NCBI GenBank assembly: GCA_937896505.1
Contig: CALBNP010000006.1
Span: 1 to 27,235, forward strand
Direction of reading: 5' to 3'
DNA: 27,235 nt
Source of the DNA: an uncultured Bacteroidales bacterium
GTDB taxonomy: Bacteria; Bacteroidota; Bacteroidia; Bacteroidales; F082
Shown here: one piece after another, positions 1 through 7,783 of the stretch
How positions within the stretch are numbered: the first letter of the stretch is position 1
How the letters are laid out: each line of letters begins with the position of its first letter
The notes under the pieces: model-generated
The model's database searches: none
What the model saw: the letters and a program-made list of their open reading frames with translations, nothing else
Told to the model about the DNA's origin: nothing
Made by a program: the position numbers and the translations under genes

Positions 1-785
1 TCGGCGACAACGAAATCTGCTTCAAGCGCCCGTTCAAGCGCATCACCATGATTGACTCCATTAAGGAAAAGACCGGCATCGACATCACCGGCATGGACGA
101 AGCCCAACTGCGCGATGTGTGCAAACAGCTTGATGTTGAAGTTGACGCCTCGATGGGCAAGGGCAAACTGATTGACGAAATCTTTGGTGCCAAGTGCGAA
201 GGCACCTATATCCAGCCTACTTTCATCACCGACTATCCTGTCGAGATGTCGCCACTCTGTAAGCGTCACCGCAACAATCCCGAACTTACCGAACGCTTCG
301 AGCTGATGGTGAACGGCAAGGAACTGGCCAACGCCTACACCGAACTGAACGACCCAATCGACCAGCGTGCCCGTTTCGAAGAGCAGATGAAACTCTCAGA
401 ACGCGGCGACGACGAAGCCATGTTCATCGACCAAGACTTCCTCCGCGCTTTGGAATATGGTATGCCGCCAACCTCAGGAATGGGCATTGGTATCGACCGT
501 TTCGTCATGCTGCTCACCGGCCAGACTACCATTCAGGAAGTGCTTCTCTTCCCGATGATGCGTCCTGAAAAAGTTGTGAAGAACGCCACCAAGGAAGACT
601 TCATGGCACTCGGCATGGACGAAACATGGGCAACACTTCTTCTCACCAACGGCTACAACACCATCGACCAACTCAAAGCCGAAAAACCTTCCACCCTGCG
701 CGAAAAGCTCAATGGACTGAGAAAGAAGAACAAACTCGACATTCCTGCCTTGCAGTTGGAAGATGTTGAGGCTTGGCTCCAATAA
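1..785 (+). CDS. lysS: Lysyl-tRNA synthetase, class II (3' part)
   Basis: The 5' end lies outside the window; the frame is open from base 3 and gives 260 residues. The enzyme charges tRNA-Lys with lysine in the cytoplasm. The visible part holds the end of the class II catalytic core: a stretch with FITDYPVEMSPLCK, the NGKELANAYTELNDP segment, and motif 3 (GMGIGIDRFVMLLTG), where the arginine contacts ATP. After motif 3 there is a tail of roughly 65 residues ending in EDVEAWLQ. E. coli LysS stops soon after motif 3; as I recall, Bacteroidota enzymes carry this kind of extension, which looks like a small helical helix-hairpin-helix-type domain. The gene ends at a hairpin terminator shared with the convergent acetyltransferase gene. 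Confidence 0.96.
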   Translation, partial: GDNEICFKRPFKRITMIDSIKEKTGIDITGMDEAQLRDVCKQLDVEVDASMGKGKLIDEIFGAKCEGTYIQPTFITDYPVEMSPLCKRHRNNPELTERFELMVNGKELANAYTELNDPIDQRARFEEQMKLSERGDDEAMFIDQDFLRALEYGMPPTSGMGIGIDRFVMLLTGQTTIQEVLLFPMMRPEKVVKNATKEDFMALGMDETWATLLLTNGYNTIDQLKAEKPSTLREKLNGLRKKNKLDIPALQLEDVEAWLQ

Positions 786-810
786 TAGAATCAACTCACA
801 TTGAAATAGA

Positions 811-836
811 AAAAGGCATCCGTTTGGGTGCCTTTT
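811..836. terminator. Bidirectional hairpin terminator between lysS and the acetyltransferase gene
   Basis: AAAAGGCATCC at 811-821 pairs with GGGTGCCTTTT at 826-836 (11 pairs, one G-U, 4-base loop). An A run on one side and a T run on the other let it serve both convergent genes. Confidence 0.8.
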
Positions 837-841
837 GTGTT

Positions 842-1348
842 TTATATAATCTTCTCGAAAGCTACCCTGTCGCCATGTTCGTAATGGATTTCGCCACAAT
901 AGGCGAAACCCATTTTCGAAAGCATGTTCAGCATATATTGGTTTTCGACATGAGTGTCAATCTTAAAGCTATGGATGCCTTTGCTCAAAGCAAAACCGAT
1001 GGCGTATTGCATGATGGCCGAAGCCAATCCTTTCCTGACGAAGCTATTGCTCACGCAGATGCGATGCACCACAATATAATCGCCATCGCTCAGCCACTGG
1101 CCACCAACAAGGTTTTTGTATTCAGGCTCGCCATTGACGATGATGGCAGCATAGGCAACCACCCTTTCGCCCTGCAAAACCGCTACACCTACACCTTTAT
1201 TAATATCAGCGATAATCGACTCGCGATTGGGATAGCCATTTTGCCATTGGTCGATGCCACGCGAGCCTAACGACTGTTGCGCATCACGGACAATTTCCAT
1301 GATGGCATCAACATCGTCAGAAACAGCTTTCCTGAAAACGGCAGGCAT
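842..1348 (-). CDS. GNAT family N-acetyltransferase
   Basis: A 168-residue protein with the Gcn5-related acetyltransferase fold; substrate unknown. The acetyl-CoA binding loop is visible as V-R-K-G-L-A at about residues 104-109, following a beta strand (YIVVHRICV). The C-terminal segment M-L-N-M-L-S-K-M-G-F is the usual end-of-domain pattern of these enzymes. The ATG at 1348 is preferred over the in-frame GTG at 1351. It shares one base with the TGA of the upstream peptidase gene (TGATG), so translation is probably coupled and the two genes form an operon. What it acetylates cannot be read from the sequence. The coupling to a cell-wall peptidase may be accidental. Confidence 0.88.
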   Translation of the reverse strand: MPAVFRKAVSDDVDAIMEIVRDAQQSLGSRGIDQWQNGYPNRESIIADINKGVGVAVLQGERVVAYAAIIVNGEPEYKNLVGGQWLSDGDYIVVHRICVSNSFVRKGLASAIMQYAIGFALSKGIHSFKIDTHVENQYMLNMLSKMGFAYCGEIHYEHGDRVAFEKII

Positions 1349-2460
1349 CACTTCACCCTTAGTTTTTGACCAATCTGCAGCGGCTTGGTTTCCCTAATAC
1401 CATTCAACTTGCACAGCTTCTTGATAGTGGTGCCATTGCGTTTGGCTATCTTGCTGAGCGTGTCGCCTTTCTTCACCCTATAATATACAGGAGAGTTAGC
1501 TGGTGCCTGTGACGACTTTTTAGCAGCTGCAACCGATTCCTTGTCAGTCTGGCCATAATGCGAGTTGATATTGGTGTAATGCTTTTTCCATGTGAAGACT
1601 TCGCTACGAAGCTTGCCATGCTCGAAATCGAAGATACGTTCGGGGTCGAAAGCCTGGCCCATGTAACGCGTCTCGAAATGGAGGTGCGGGCCCGTGCTGC
1701 GACCTGTCGAACCGCCATAGCCAATCAATTCACCCGCTCTCACCACATCGCCGCTCTTGACGAGATGTTTTGAAAGGTGGCCATAATAGGTCTCCAATCC
1801 ATTAGCGTGACGGATGACGACCACGTTGCCATAGCCTCCCGTCAAGCGCGTTGGCAAAGCCACACGCACAATACCATCGAATGCGGCATAGACGGCATCG
1901 CCCGTGTTGAGGTTGATGTCAACGCCTTTGTGTGGGCGTCTTTTGCGCCACTTGAAAGTGGAAACCACTTGGCCAGGATGCGGAATGCAAAAGCCATGGA
2001 TTGAATCGACAAGTTTCAAATCAACTTCGTCACGAATATCTTTAAGTGCAATGTCGCGATAGGTGTGCACACAGTCGGTATCCCAGTGGTCGCTATCGAG
2101 CGTATCAGGCAAAACTGGCATGTCCAAATCATAATATGCCCAACTGCCATTGTCAAACAAGACAATTTTGCGGAACTTGTTTGCAGTATCTAAAGTATCA
2201 AACGGCACTGGAATGTTTTCCGACTCTTCGGTAATATCATCAAATTCTTCGTCGTTTACATCACTCAAAGAGTCATTCGACATCGAGTCAGGAAAATTCA
2301 GTCCATAGACAGAATCCAAATCATTGCCATTCAGATAGATATAAACCGTATCATGAACAACGAACAGATCCTTAACCTTATGGAAGAAGTTTTGCTTATC
2401 TTGAGAAAACGAGGTCAGCGAAGCCAACAGAAGAATAACGATTGTGATATATTTTTTCAT
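1348..2460 (-). CDS. M23 family peptidoglycan endopeptidase with C-terminal LysM
   Basis: A 370-residue exported protein. Residues 1-20 form a signal peptide (MKKYITIVILLLASLTSFSQ). An acidic, low-similarity linker region follows (about 45-130). The M23 lysostaphin-like domain spans about 160-275, with the zinc ligands H177 and D181 (HKGVD), H228 (GHLS), and H259/H261 (PHLHFE) all present, so it should be catalytically active, unlike the degenerate NlpD/EnvC type. A LysM module covers 327-370 (YYRVKKGDTLSKIAKRNGTT) and would bind glycan strands. Likely role: cleavage of peptide cross-links in the periplasm during growth or division. It is first in a two-gene operon with the acetyltransferase. 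A TAnnTTTG promoter box lies 30 bases upstream. Confidence 0.93.
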   Translation of the reverse strand: MKKYITIVILLLASLTSFSQDKQNFFHKVKDLFVVHDTVYIYLNGNDLDSVYGLNFPDSMSNDSLSDVNDEEFDDITEESENIPVPFDTLDTANKFRKIVLFDNGSWAYYDLDMPVLPDTLDSDHWDTDCVHTYRDIALKDIRDEVDLKLVDSIHGFCIPHPGQVVSTFKWRKRRPHKGVDINLNTGDAVYAAFDGIVRVALPTRLTGGYGNVVVIRHANGLETYYGHLSKHLVKSGDVVRAGELIGYGGSTGRSTGPHLHFETRYMGQAFDPERIFDFEHGKLRSEVFTWKKHYTNINSHYGQTDKESVAAAKKSSQAPANSPVYYRVKKGDTLSKIAKRNGTTIKKLCKLNGIRETKPLQIGQKLRVK

Positions 2461-2489
2461 GTAAAAATTCGATATTAAAAATAAAAGTG

Positions 2490-2497
2490 CAAAGATA
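2490..2497 (-). promoter_or_regulatory. -7 box (TATCTTTG) for the M23 peptidase operon
   Basis: It is a perfect match to the Bacteroidota TAnnTTTG box on the minus strand, 30 bases upstream of the start codon. No good -33 TTTG was found at 19-21 bases further upstream. Confidence 0.55.
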
Positions 2498-2534
2498 GGT
2501 AATTTTTCCTTTGATACAGAGATAAAAATGAACG

Positions 2535-2547
2535 TGACAATTTGTCA
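2535..2547. promoter_or_regulatory. Perfect palindrome upstream of dnaK, possible operator
   Basis: TGACAA-T-TTGTCA has 6-base arms around a single central base. It lies in the divergent region between the M23 gene and dnaK, 10 bases before a -24/-12-like sequence. It is not the CIRCE element bound by HrcA (TTAGCACTC arms). The binding protein is unknown. Confidence 0.45.
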
Positions 2548-2557
2548 GTTTTTGGTT

Positions 2558-2573
2558 TTGGCACAAAGATTGA
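2558..2573 (+). promoter_or_regulatory. Sigma-54-like -24/-12 sequence upstream of dnaK
   Basis: TTGGCAC-N5-TTGA matches the sigma-54 consensus TTGGCAC-N5-TTGC except for the last base, where the usually invariant C of the -12 GC is an A. Predicted start near 2585 would leave a leader of about 90 bases. No TAnnTTTG box was found between this element and the dnaK start. This is inferred, not proven. Confidence 0.35.
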
Positions 2574-2611
2574 CTAATGGAGGCCGTCGCAACAAATGCA
2601 GACTGGACATA

Positions 2612-2625
2612 GGCAAACAATTGCC
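2612..2625 (+). other. Small hairpin in the dnaK leader
   Basis: GGCAA-ACAA-TTGCC is a 5-pair stem about 50 bases before the dnaK ATG. It could affect leader stability or be chance. Confidence 0.25.
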
Positions 2626-2674
2626 AAACAACCAACGAAATTAAATCAACAATTAAAAATAGGAGAATCAAAAC

Positions 2675-4618
2675 ATGTCAAAAATCATCGGAATTGACTT
2701 AGGAACAACGAACTCATGTGTAGCAGTGATGGAAGGCAACGAACCTGTTGTCATCGCCAACAGCGAAGGCCACCGCACCACACCTTCAGTGGTAGCATTC
2801 ACCGACAACGGCGAGCGCAAGGTAGGTGAACCAGCCAAGCGCCAAGCCATCACCAACCCACTGCGTACCATTTATTCCATCAAGCGTTTCATGGGTGAAA
2901 CCTACGATAAGATGAGCGCCGAAATCCGCCGCGTGCCTTACAAGGTAGTGCAAGGTGCCAACAACACCCCTCGCATCGACATCGACGGAAAGCAATACAC
3001 CCCACAGGAAATCTCAGCCATGACCCTTCAGAAGATGAAGAAGACCGCTGAAGACTACCTCGGAACCACCATCACCGAAGCCGTCATCACCGTTCCGGCT
3101 TACTTCAACGACGCTCAGCGCCAGGCCACTAAGGAAGCAGGTGAAATCGCCGGCCTGAAGGTGCGCCGTATCATCAACGAGCCTACAGCCGCAGCTCTGG
3201 CCTACGGCCTCGACAAGAAGAAAAACGATGTGAAAGTCGCTGTGTATGACCTCGGCGGCGGTACCTTCGATATCTCCATCCTCGAATTGGGCGATGGCGT
3301 GTTCGAAGTGAAATCAACCAATGGTAACACCCACCTCGGTGGCGACGACTTCGACGAAGTCATCATCAACTGGTTGGCTGAGGAATTCATGCGCGACAAC
3401 AACATCGACCTCCGCAAAGACCCGATGGCACTGCAACGCCTGAAGGAAGCTGCCGAAAAAGCAAAGATTGAATTGTCGTCATCAAGCGAAACCGAAATCA
3501 ACCTGCCATATATCATGCCTGTCAACGGCATCCCACAACACCTTGTCCGAACACTCAGCCGCGCCAAGTTCGAGCAACTGGCCGACAAACTCATCCACGA
3601 CACCATCGAGCCTTGCCGTCAAGCACTGCAAGATGCTGGCATGAGCGTCAACGACATCGACGATGTCATCCTCGTAGGCGGTTCAACCCGTATCCCTGCC
3701 ATCCAGAACATCGTCCGCGACTTCTTCAAGAAAGAGCCTTCGAAGGGCGTCAACCCTGACGAAGTGGTGGCTATCGGTGCCTCCATCCAAGGCGGTGTGC
3801 TCACCGGCGAAGTGAAAGACGTGCTGCTGCTCGACGTCACCCCACTGAGCCTCGGTATCGAGACCCTCGGCGGCGTGATGACCAAGCTCATCGAATCGAA
3901 CACCACCATCCCTACCAAGAAGTCGGAAGTGTTCTCGACCGCAGCCGACAACCAGCCTTCGGTTGAAATCCACGTGCTGCAAGGCGAACGCCCAATGGCT
4001 GCCCAAAACAAGACCATCGGCCGCTTCATCCTCGACAGCATTCCTCCAGCGCCACGTGGCGTGCCTCAAATCGAAGTCACCTTCGACATCGACTCGAACG
4101 GCATCCTCAACGTCACCGCTAAGGACAAGGCTACTGGCAAGGTACAGAGTATCCGCATCGAAGCCTCATCGGGCCTCACCGATGCCGAAATCGAACGCAT
4201 GAAAGCCGAAGCCCAAGCCAACGCCGACGCCGACAAGAAGGAACGCGAACGCATCGACAAGATCAACCAAGCCGACAGCGTCATCTTCCAAACAGAGAAA
4301 CAGTTGAAGGAATATGGCGACAAGTTGCCAGCCGACAAGAAGAGTGAAATCGAAGCCGCTCTCGCAAAGCTGAAGACCGCTCACCAATCGCAAGACATCG
4401 CTGCCATCGACGCTGCCATGAACGAGATGAACGCCATCTGGCAAAAGGCAAGCGAAGAGATGTACAAGAACGCCGGAGCACAAGGCGGCCCACAAGGTCC
4501 TGGCTTCGACCCGAACAACATGGGCGGTGGCTTCCAAGGTGGCAATCCTAACCAAGGAAACCAACAGAACAACGGCGACGACAACGTCACCGACGCCGAT
4601 TTCGAAGAAGTGAAATAG
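2675..4618 (+). CDS. dnaK: Molecular chaperone DnaK (Hsp70)
   Basis: This is a full-length Hsp70 of 647 residues. It folds and protects cytoplasmic proteins with ATP, together with DnaJ and GrpE, which are not in this window. Visible landmarks: the N-terminal phosphate loop IGIDLGTTNSCVAV, NEPTAAALAYG, the second phosphate loop YDLGGGTFDISI, LVGGSTRIPAI, and the linker DVLLLDVTPLSLGIETLGG leading into the substrate-binding domain. The helical lid follows, then a Gly/Asn/Gln-rich tail ending DADFEEVK. AGGAGA lies 9 bases before the ATG. The gene stands alone, with its own terminator downstream. The last 83 bases are repeated nearly exactly at 5589-5671, beyond the neighbouring lipoprotein gene. 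Upstream lie a perfect palindrome and a sigma-54-like sequence. Confidence 0.99.
   Translation: MSKIIGIDLGTTNSCVAVMEGNEPVVIANSEGHRTTPSVVAFTDNGERKVGEPAKRQAITNPLRTIYSIKRFMGETYDKMSAEIRRVPYKVVQGANNTPRIDIDGKQYTPQEISAMTLQKMKKTAEDYLGTTITEAVITVPAYFNDAQRQATKEAGEIAGLKVRRIINEPTAAALAYGLDKKKNDVKVAVYDLGGGTFDISILELGDGVFEVKSTNGNTHLGGDDFDEVIINWLAEEFMRDNNIDLRKDPMALQRLKEAAEKAKIELSSSSETEINLPYIMPVNGIPQHLVRTLSRAKFEQLADKLIHDTIEPCRQALQDAGMSVNDIDDVILVGGSTRIPAIQNIVRDFFKKEPSKGVNPDEVVAIGASIQGGVLTGEVKDVLLLDVTPLSLGIETLGGVMTKLIESNTTIPTKKSEVFSTAADNQPSVEIHVLQGERPMAAQNKTIGRFILDSIPPAPRGVPQIEVTFDIDSNGILNVTAKDKATGKVQSIRIEASSGLTDAEIERMKAEAQANADADKKERERIDKINQADSVIFQTEKQLKEYGDKLPADKKSEIEAALAKLKTAHQSQDIAAIDAAMNEMNAIWQKASEEMYKNAGAQGGPQGPGFDPNNMGGGFQGGNPNQGNQQNNGDDNVTDADFEEVK
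4535..4617 (+). repeat. Direct repeat, upstream copy (3' end of dnaK)
   Basis: These 83 bases code the last 27 residues of DnaK plus the first two bases of the TAG stop. They match 5589-5671 at 80 of 83 positions by my alignment. Confidence 0.95.
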
Positions 4619-4643
4619 CAATAACTAACATTAAAAAAATATA

Positions 4644-4669
4644 ATGGGTGTAAATTTACACCCATTTTT
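4644..4669 (+). terminator. dnaK terminator
   Basis: ATGGGTGTAAA at 4644-4654 pairs perfectly with TTTACACCCAT at 4655-4665, followed by Ts. The innermost A/T pairs would open to form the loop. Confidence 0.85.
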
Positions 4670-4794
4670 CATTTATAAACGTTTCGTCCAACAAACATCA
4701 TTTACTATATTGGTTTACAACGACAAAGCAGCAGTATTCACCGAAAAATGATGAAATTTTCTCCTTAATGGTGGAATGATTCTAATAAATTGCA

Positions 4795-4802
4795 TACTTT
4801 TG
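4795..4802 (+). promoter_or_regulatory. -7 box (TACTTTTG) for the lipoprotein gene
   Basis: It matches TAnnTTTG and lies 26 bases before the ATG at 4829. A -33 TTTG is not obvious. Confidence 0.5.
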
Positions 4803-4828
4803 CAGTATAAAAGTCAAACATAGACATT

Positions 4829-5578
4829 ATGAAAGCAAAATTGTTATTTCTTTTGCCATTGGTTTTTGCTATCGCTTCTTGTAGCATATATCATCCACAA
4901 GTCGTTAGTATCCCTCTTCTAAGAGAAAAAGGCGAACTACAACTGGATGCTTCAATCTCTGCAGCATCCACATTCGCCCCCATACCTTCCTCTATTGGAG
5001 TAAATGCCACAGGTTCTTATGCCATCAATAACTGGTGGGCTGTTCAAGGCTTTGCAGCGTGTGACATGAATAAGAACTTCTACCTTCAGGCTGCAACAGG
5101 TGCCTTCAAACCTTTTGAAAATTCAGTCTTGGAAGGATATATTGGATATGGGTTTGGCCACTCTAATTATGAAAATACGGTAAAAATAAATGGAGTAAAT
5201 AGATATTGGTACATAAAAACTGGGAATTATAACATCTGCTTTGGACAAGTAAATTATGGTTTCACCAATCTTACCAAAGCACATATCGACCTTGGTGTCG
5301 GCGTGAAGTTAGGCGAATTTATGCCGAATATCATTTATAAGAAATATCAATATGTGAGTGACGATTTCGATTACATAAAACATGGAGAATTAATTTCGGA
5401 TGAACTATATAATACTCCATTTTTCTTCGTTGAACCTCAAGTCTTCATCCGTTTGGGCAGCGAAAAAACCAAGTTTTGCATAAAGGCTGGCATGGATTTT
5501 CCGTCAGAACGAGCATCAGCCGAGGTAACTCTAATGGATCTTTTTGATGTCAGTTTGGGTGTAACATTCAAACTTTAG
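4829..5578 (+). CDS. Outer-membrane lipoprotein with a predicted beta-barrel, function unknown
   Basis: A 249-residue protein that I cannot assign to a named family. Residues 1-17 are a hydrophobic signal with a good lipobox (AIAS before C18), so signal peptidase II processing is likely. The rest alternates short polar and aromatic strands (GSYAINNWWAVQGFAAC, GYIGYGFGHS, HIDLGVGVKLGEF) and ends in a strand closing on FKL. This is the pattern of small outer-membrane barrels. It has its own promoter box. Its coding sequence looks more A/T-rich and less biased than dnaK beside it. It sits between dnaK and a duplicated dnaK tail, which suggests the gene arrived or was copied in by recombination within dnaK. 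It could be a strain-variable surface protein. Confidence 0.8.
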   Translation: MKAKLLFLLPLVFAIASCSIYHPQVVSIPLLREKGELQLDASISAASTFAPIPSSIGVNATGSYAINNWWAVQGFAACDMNKNFYLQAATGAFKPFENSVLEGYIGYGFGHSNYENTVKINGVNRYWYIKTGNYNICFGQVNYGFTNLTKAHIDLGVGVKLGEFMPNIIYKKYQYVSDDFDYIKHGELISDELYNTPFFFVEPQVFIRLGSEKTKFCIKAGMDFPSERASAEVTLMDLFDVSLGVTFKL

Positions 5579-5588
5579 GCAAGTCTTA

Positions 5589-5671
5589 CAAGGTGACAAT
5601 CCTAACCAAGGAAACCAGCAGAACAACGGCGACGACAACGTCACCGACGCTGATTTCGAAGAAGTGAAATA
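5589..5671 (+). pseudogene. Duplicated 3' tail of dnaK (fragment)
   Basis: The 83-base fragment repeats 4535-4617 with three mismatches. One changes Gly to Asp; the other two are silent (CAA/CAG and GCC/GCT). The stop is TAA instead of TAG. Reading frame and stop are intact but there is no start, so it is a gene fragment. It begins 10 bases after the lipoprotein stop, in a different frame, and is followed by its own hairpin terminator. Confidence 0.95.
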
Positions 5672-5704
5672 AGGCAGATAGACAACTCTCTATCAAAAAT
5701 AGAT

Positions 5705-5737
5705 AAAAAGGTGTAGCCCAAAAGGTTACACTTTTTT
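5705..5737 (+). terminator. Hairpin terminator after the duplicated dnaK tail
   Basis: GTGTAGCC (5711-5718) pairs with GGTTACAC (5724-5731) around a CAAAA loop, with flanking A5/T6 runs and one bulged G. It shares the GGTGTA/TACAC stem theme with the terminator of the full dnaK gene and may be its relative. Confidence 0.75.
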
Positions 5738-5795
5738 ATTATTTCCAACCCAAACACTTTTTTCTTCAAAAGAGCAAACATCACTGAAAAAGGAT

Positions 5796-5803
5796 TACAT
5801 TTG
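5796..5803 (+). promoter_or_regulatory. -7 box (TACATTTG) for the T9SS cargo gene
   Basis: It matches TAnnTTTG and lies 43 bases before the ATG at 5847. A -33 element is not clear. Confidence 0.5.
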
Positions 5804-5846
5804 CAACCCAAACTAAAGTAGGGTTCAATTCTAAAATTATCGCGAT

Positions 5847-7619
5847 ATGAAAAAATTTTACTTGTTAATTACAATGGTGCTTTTCAGCTTTATCAGCATG
5901 CAAGCACAAATCGAGGCACCTGAAAGCCTCCACGTTTCACCAACAGGTTGGGCACAATGGGTAAGCAATGCAAACCCCGACCAACCTGAATACGGAGAGA
6001 CATTCTCTTATCCTTTCAACATAAGCCTCAATGGCTGGACCTTGATTGATGGCAACCTTGATGGACGCAATTGGGCACTTGGCTTCGACCCGTTTGGCGG
6101 CGTAGGAGACTACTGCGCCACCTCTATTTCATCGTCCGATGGCGTGACCTCATTAGGCACCGACGACTATCTGGTTTCGCCACAAGTCTTGATTGGAAAG
6201 AAATCAGTTTTGACTTTCGAAGTCACAAGCCATTGGAGCAACCGTCGCGACCATTATGGCGTTGCCATTTCGACAGGCACCCCAAACAATCCTGACGATT
6301 TCACTGTCATCTTCGACGAGAAAGCCGCTTACGAATGGCACACCAAGACCATCGAGCTTGGCGCTTATGCAGGCCGTTATGTCTATATCGCATTCCGTCA
6401 CTATGATGCCAACGGCTTCAAGATTGACCTTAGGAACGTCGAACTCGGCAATTCGGCAAAGAAAGACTTCGTCGGCTTCAACATCAAGCTCGACGATGAA
6501 ATCGTAGCCCATAATGTTGCCGACTGCTACTATCAACTTGAGACAAGCAATCTCGTTGAAGGTCAAAACTATACGACATCGATTCAGACCGTCTTCGACG
6601 AAGGTGAAAGCGAATGGGTAAGCTACAATTGGGTATATTCAGCTTGCGACAACTATGAAGGTTACGAAACGGTTGAGGTTGAAGAACTTGGCAACAACGT
6701 CCTCATCACATGGGACGAAGAGGAACCGCTCGACGGCACCTATCTGTATTATGACGATGGCACCAACGAAGAAGGCCTTGGCTTGATGGCGGGCACTCCG
6801 ATTTATTGGGCAATCTATATCCCCGCCGAAGACCTCGCTCCGTATGACACCTACAGAGTCACCAAGGTCGCCATGTTCGACTATGAGGCACACCGCGGCA
6901 AAGCCATGATTTATCAGGGCGACGAAACAACTCCAGAGAACCTGCTTTACACACAAGACTATACCACAACAGGTTGTGGCCAGTACATCGATATCCCATT
7001 TGAGGAATATGTCGCCATTCACAACACAAGAGGCCTTTGGTTTGTGATGGAAAGCCTGACAGGAAATTATCCCGCTCCTATCGGACCAAACACCGGAAAC
7101 CAATACGGCCGCCTCTATTCGGACGACGGAACAAGCTGGTACGACCTTGCCAACAACGGCATGGACAATTCATTCAACCTGCGCGGTTACATCGAGGAAA
7201 ACAACAGCGTTCTCGGAACGATGGTGTTCAAGAATGAAGTTTGCCTCACGCCAAAACCAATTCACGGCAACGCATTCATCGATTCAAATGCAAAAGATCT
7301 ATACAACTATTGCATCAGAAAAGTCTATGCTTTTGACGTAAACAACCCTGATAGATTCGCCATGTCGTGCCCAACATGCGCCACAATCGAAGACGTTGTT
7401 GAAGTGGCCGGCAACACCATAAGCGTTTATCCAAACCCAGCTTCAGAAATCATCACCATCGAAGGTGTTGAAGCTGAAAGCATCATGGTTTACAACGTTT
7501 TCGGCCAGCTCGTCGAGACACTTGAATCAACGCAATTTGTTGACGTGAAGAACTACGCATCAGGCATTTATACGATGGTGGTCAACGGAAACGAAAAGAT
7601 TAGATTTGTGGTCAAATAA
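5847..7619 (+). CDS. Secreted adhesin-like protein with type IX sorting domain
   Basis: A 590-residue protein carrying a signal peptide (MKKFYLLITMVLFSFISMQA). Residues about 50-200 resemble the cleaved-adhesin/choice-of-anchor J jelly roll found in gingipain-type proteins (FNISLNGWTLIDGNLDGRNW, then TDDYLVSPQV, HWSNRRDHYGVAISTG and AYAGRYVYIAFRHY). A second beta-rich module at about 290-450 has a similar layout. The last 65 residues are a type A sorting domain: VYPNPASEIITIEG, VYNVFGQLVE, ASGIYTMVV and a final KIRFVVK. Such proteins cross the outer membrane through the type IX system and are anchored or released there. Its ligand is unknown. It has its own promoter box and terminator. Confidence 0.9.
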   Translation: MKKFYLLITMVLFSFISMQAQIEAPESLHVSPTGWAQWVSNANPDQPEYGETFSYPFNISLNGWTLIDGNLDGRNWALGFDPFGGVGDYCATSISSSDGVTSLGTDDYLVSPQVLIGKKSVLTFEVTSHWSNRRDHYGVAISTGTPNNPDDFTVIFDEKAAYEWHTKTIELGAYAGRYVYIAFRHYDANGFKIDLRNVELGNSAKKDFVGFNIKLDDEIVAHNVADCYYQLETSNLVEGQNYTTSIQTVFDEGESEWVSYNWVYSACDNYEGYETVEVEELGNNVLITWDEEEPLDGTYLYYDDGTNEEGLGLMAGTPIYWAIYIPAEDLAPYDTYRVTKVAMFDYEAHRGKAMIYQGDETTPENLLYTQDYTTTGCGQYIDIPFEEYVAIHNTRGLWFVMESLTGNYPAPIGPNTGNQYGRLYSDDGTSWYDLANNGMDNSFNLRGYIEENNSVLGTMVFKNEVCLTPKPIHGNAFIDSNAKDLYNYCIRKVYAFDVNNPDRFAMSCPTCATIEDVVEVAGNTISVYPNPASEIITIEGVEAESIMVYNVFGQLVETLESTQFVDVKNYASGIYTMVVNGNEKIRFVVK

Positions 7620-7637
7620 ATAAAAGCCTAACATAGG

Positions 7638-7670
7638 AAGCGCAAATCGACTTCGGTTTGCGCTTTTTTT
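7638..7670 (+). terminator. Terminator of the T9SS cargo gene
   Basis: AAGCGCAAATCG (7638-7649) pairs with CGGTTTGCGCTT (7654-7665) around a 4-base loop (one G-U pair), then a T run to 7670. Confidence 0.88.
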
Positions 7671-7747
7671 GTGCCCAAAGTTGAAATTTCCAGATTTCGG
7701 AAGTATATATATCATGAACGCCAAAAACGAAGCATAGAAAATTAACG

Positions 7748-7755
7748 TATATTTG
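7748..7755 (+). promoter_or_regulatory. -7 box (TATATTTG) for sbcD-sbcC
   Basis: A perfect TAnnTTTG match 29 bases before the sbcD ATG, with no clear -33 element. Confidence 0.5.
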
Positions 7756-7783
7756 CCGTGACAACAAACAACTCAAAAACAAT

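Noticed and set aside
5589..5671. Dismissing the second dnaK tail as an assembly artefact
   Set aside because: Three internal differences, a different stop codon and a different downstream terminator make a simple duplicated-contig error unlikely, so it was kept as a finding. Raw reads were not available.
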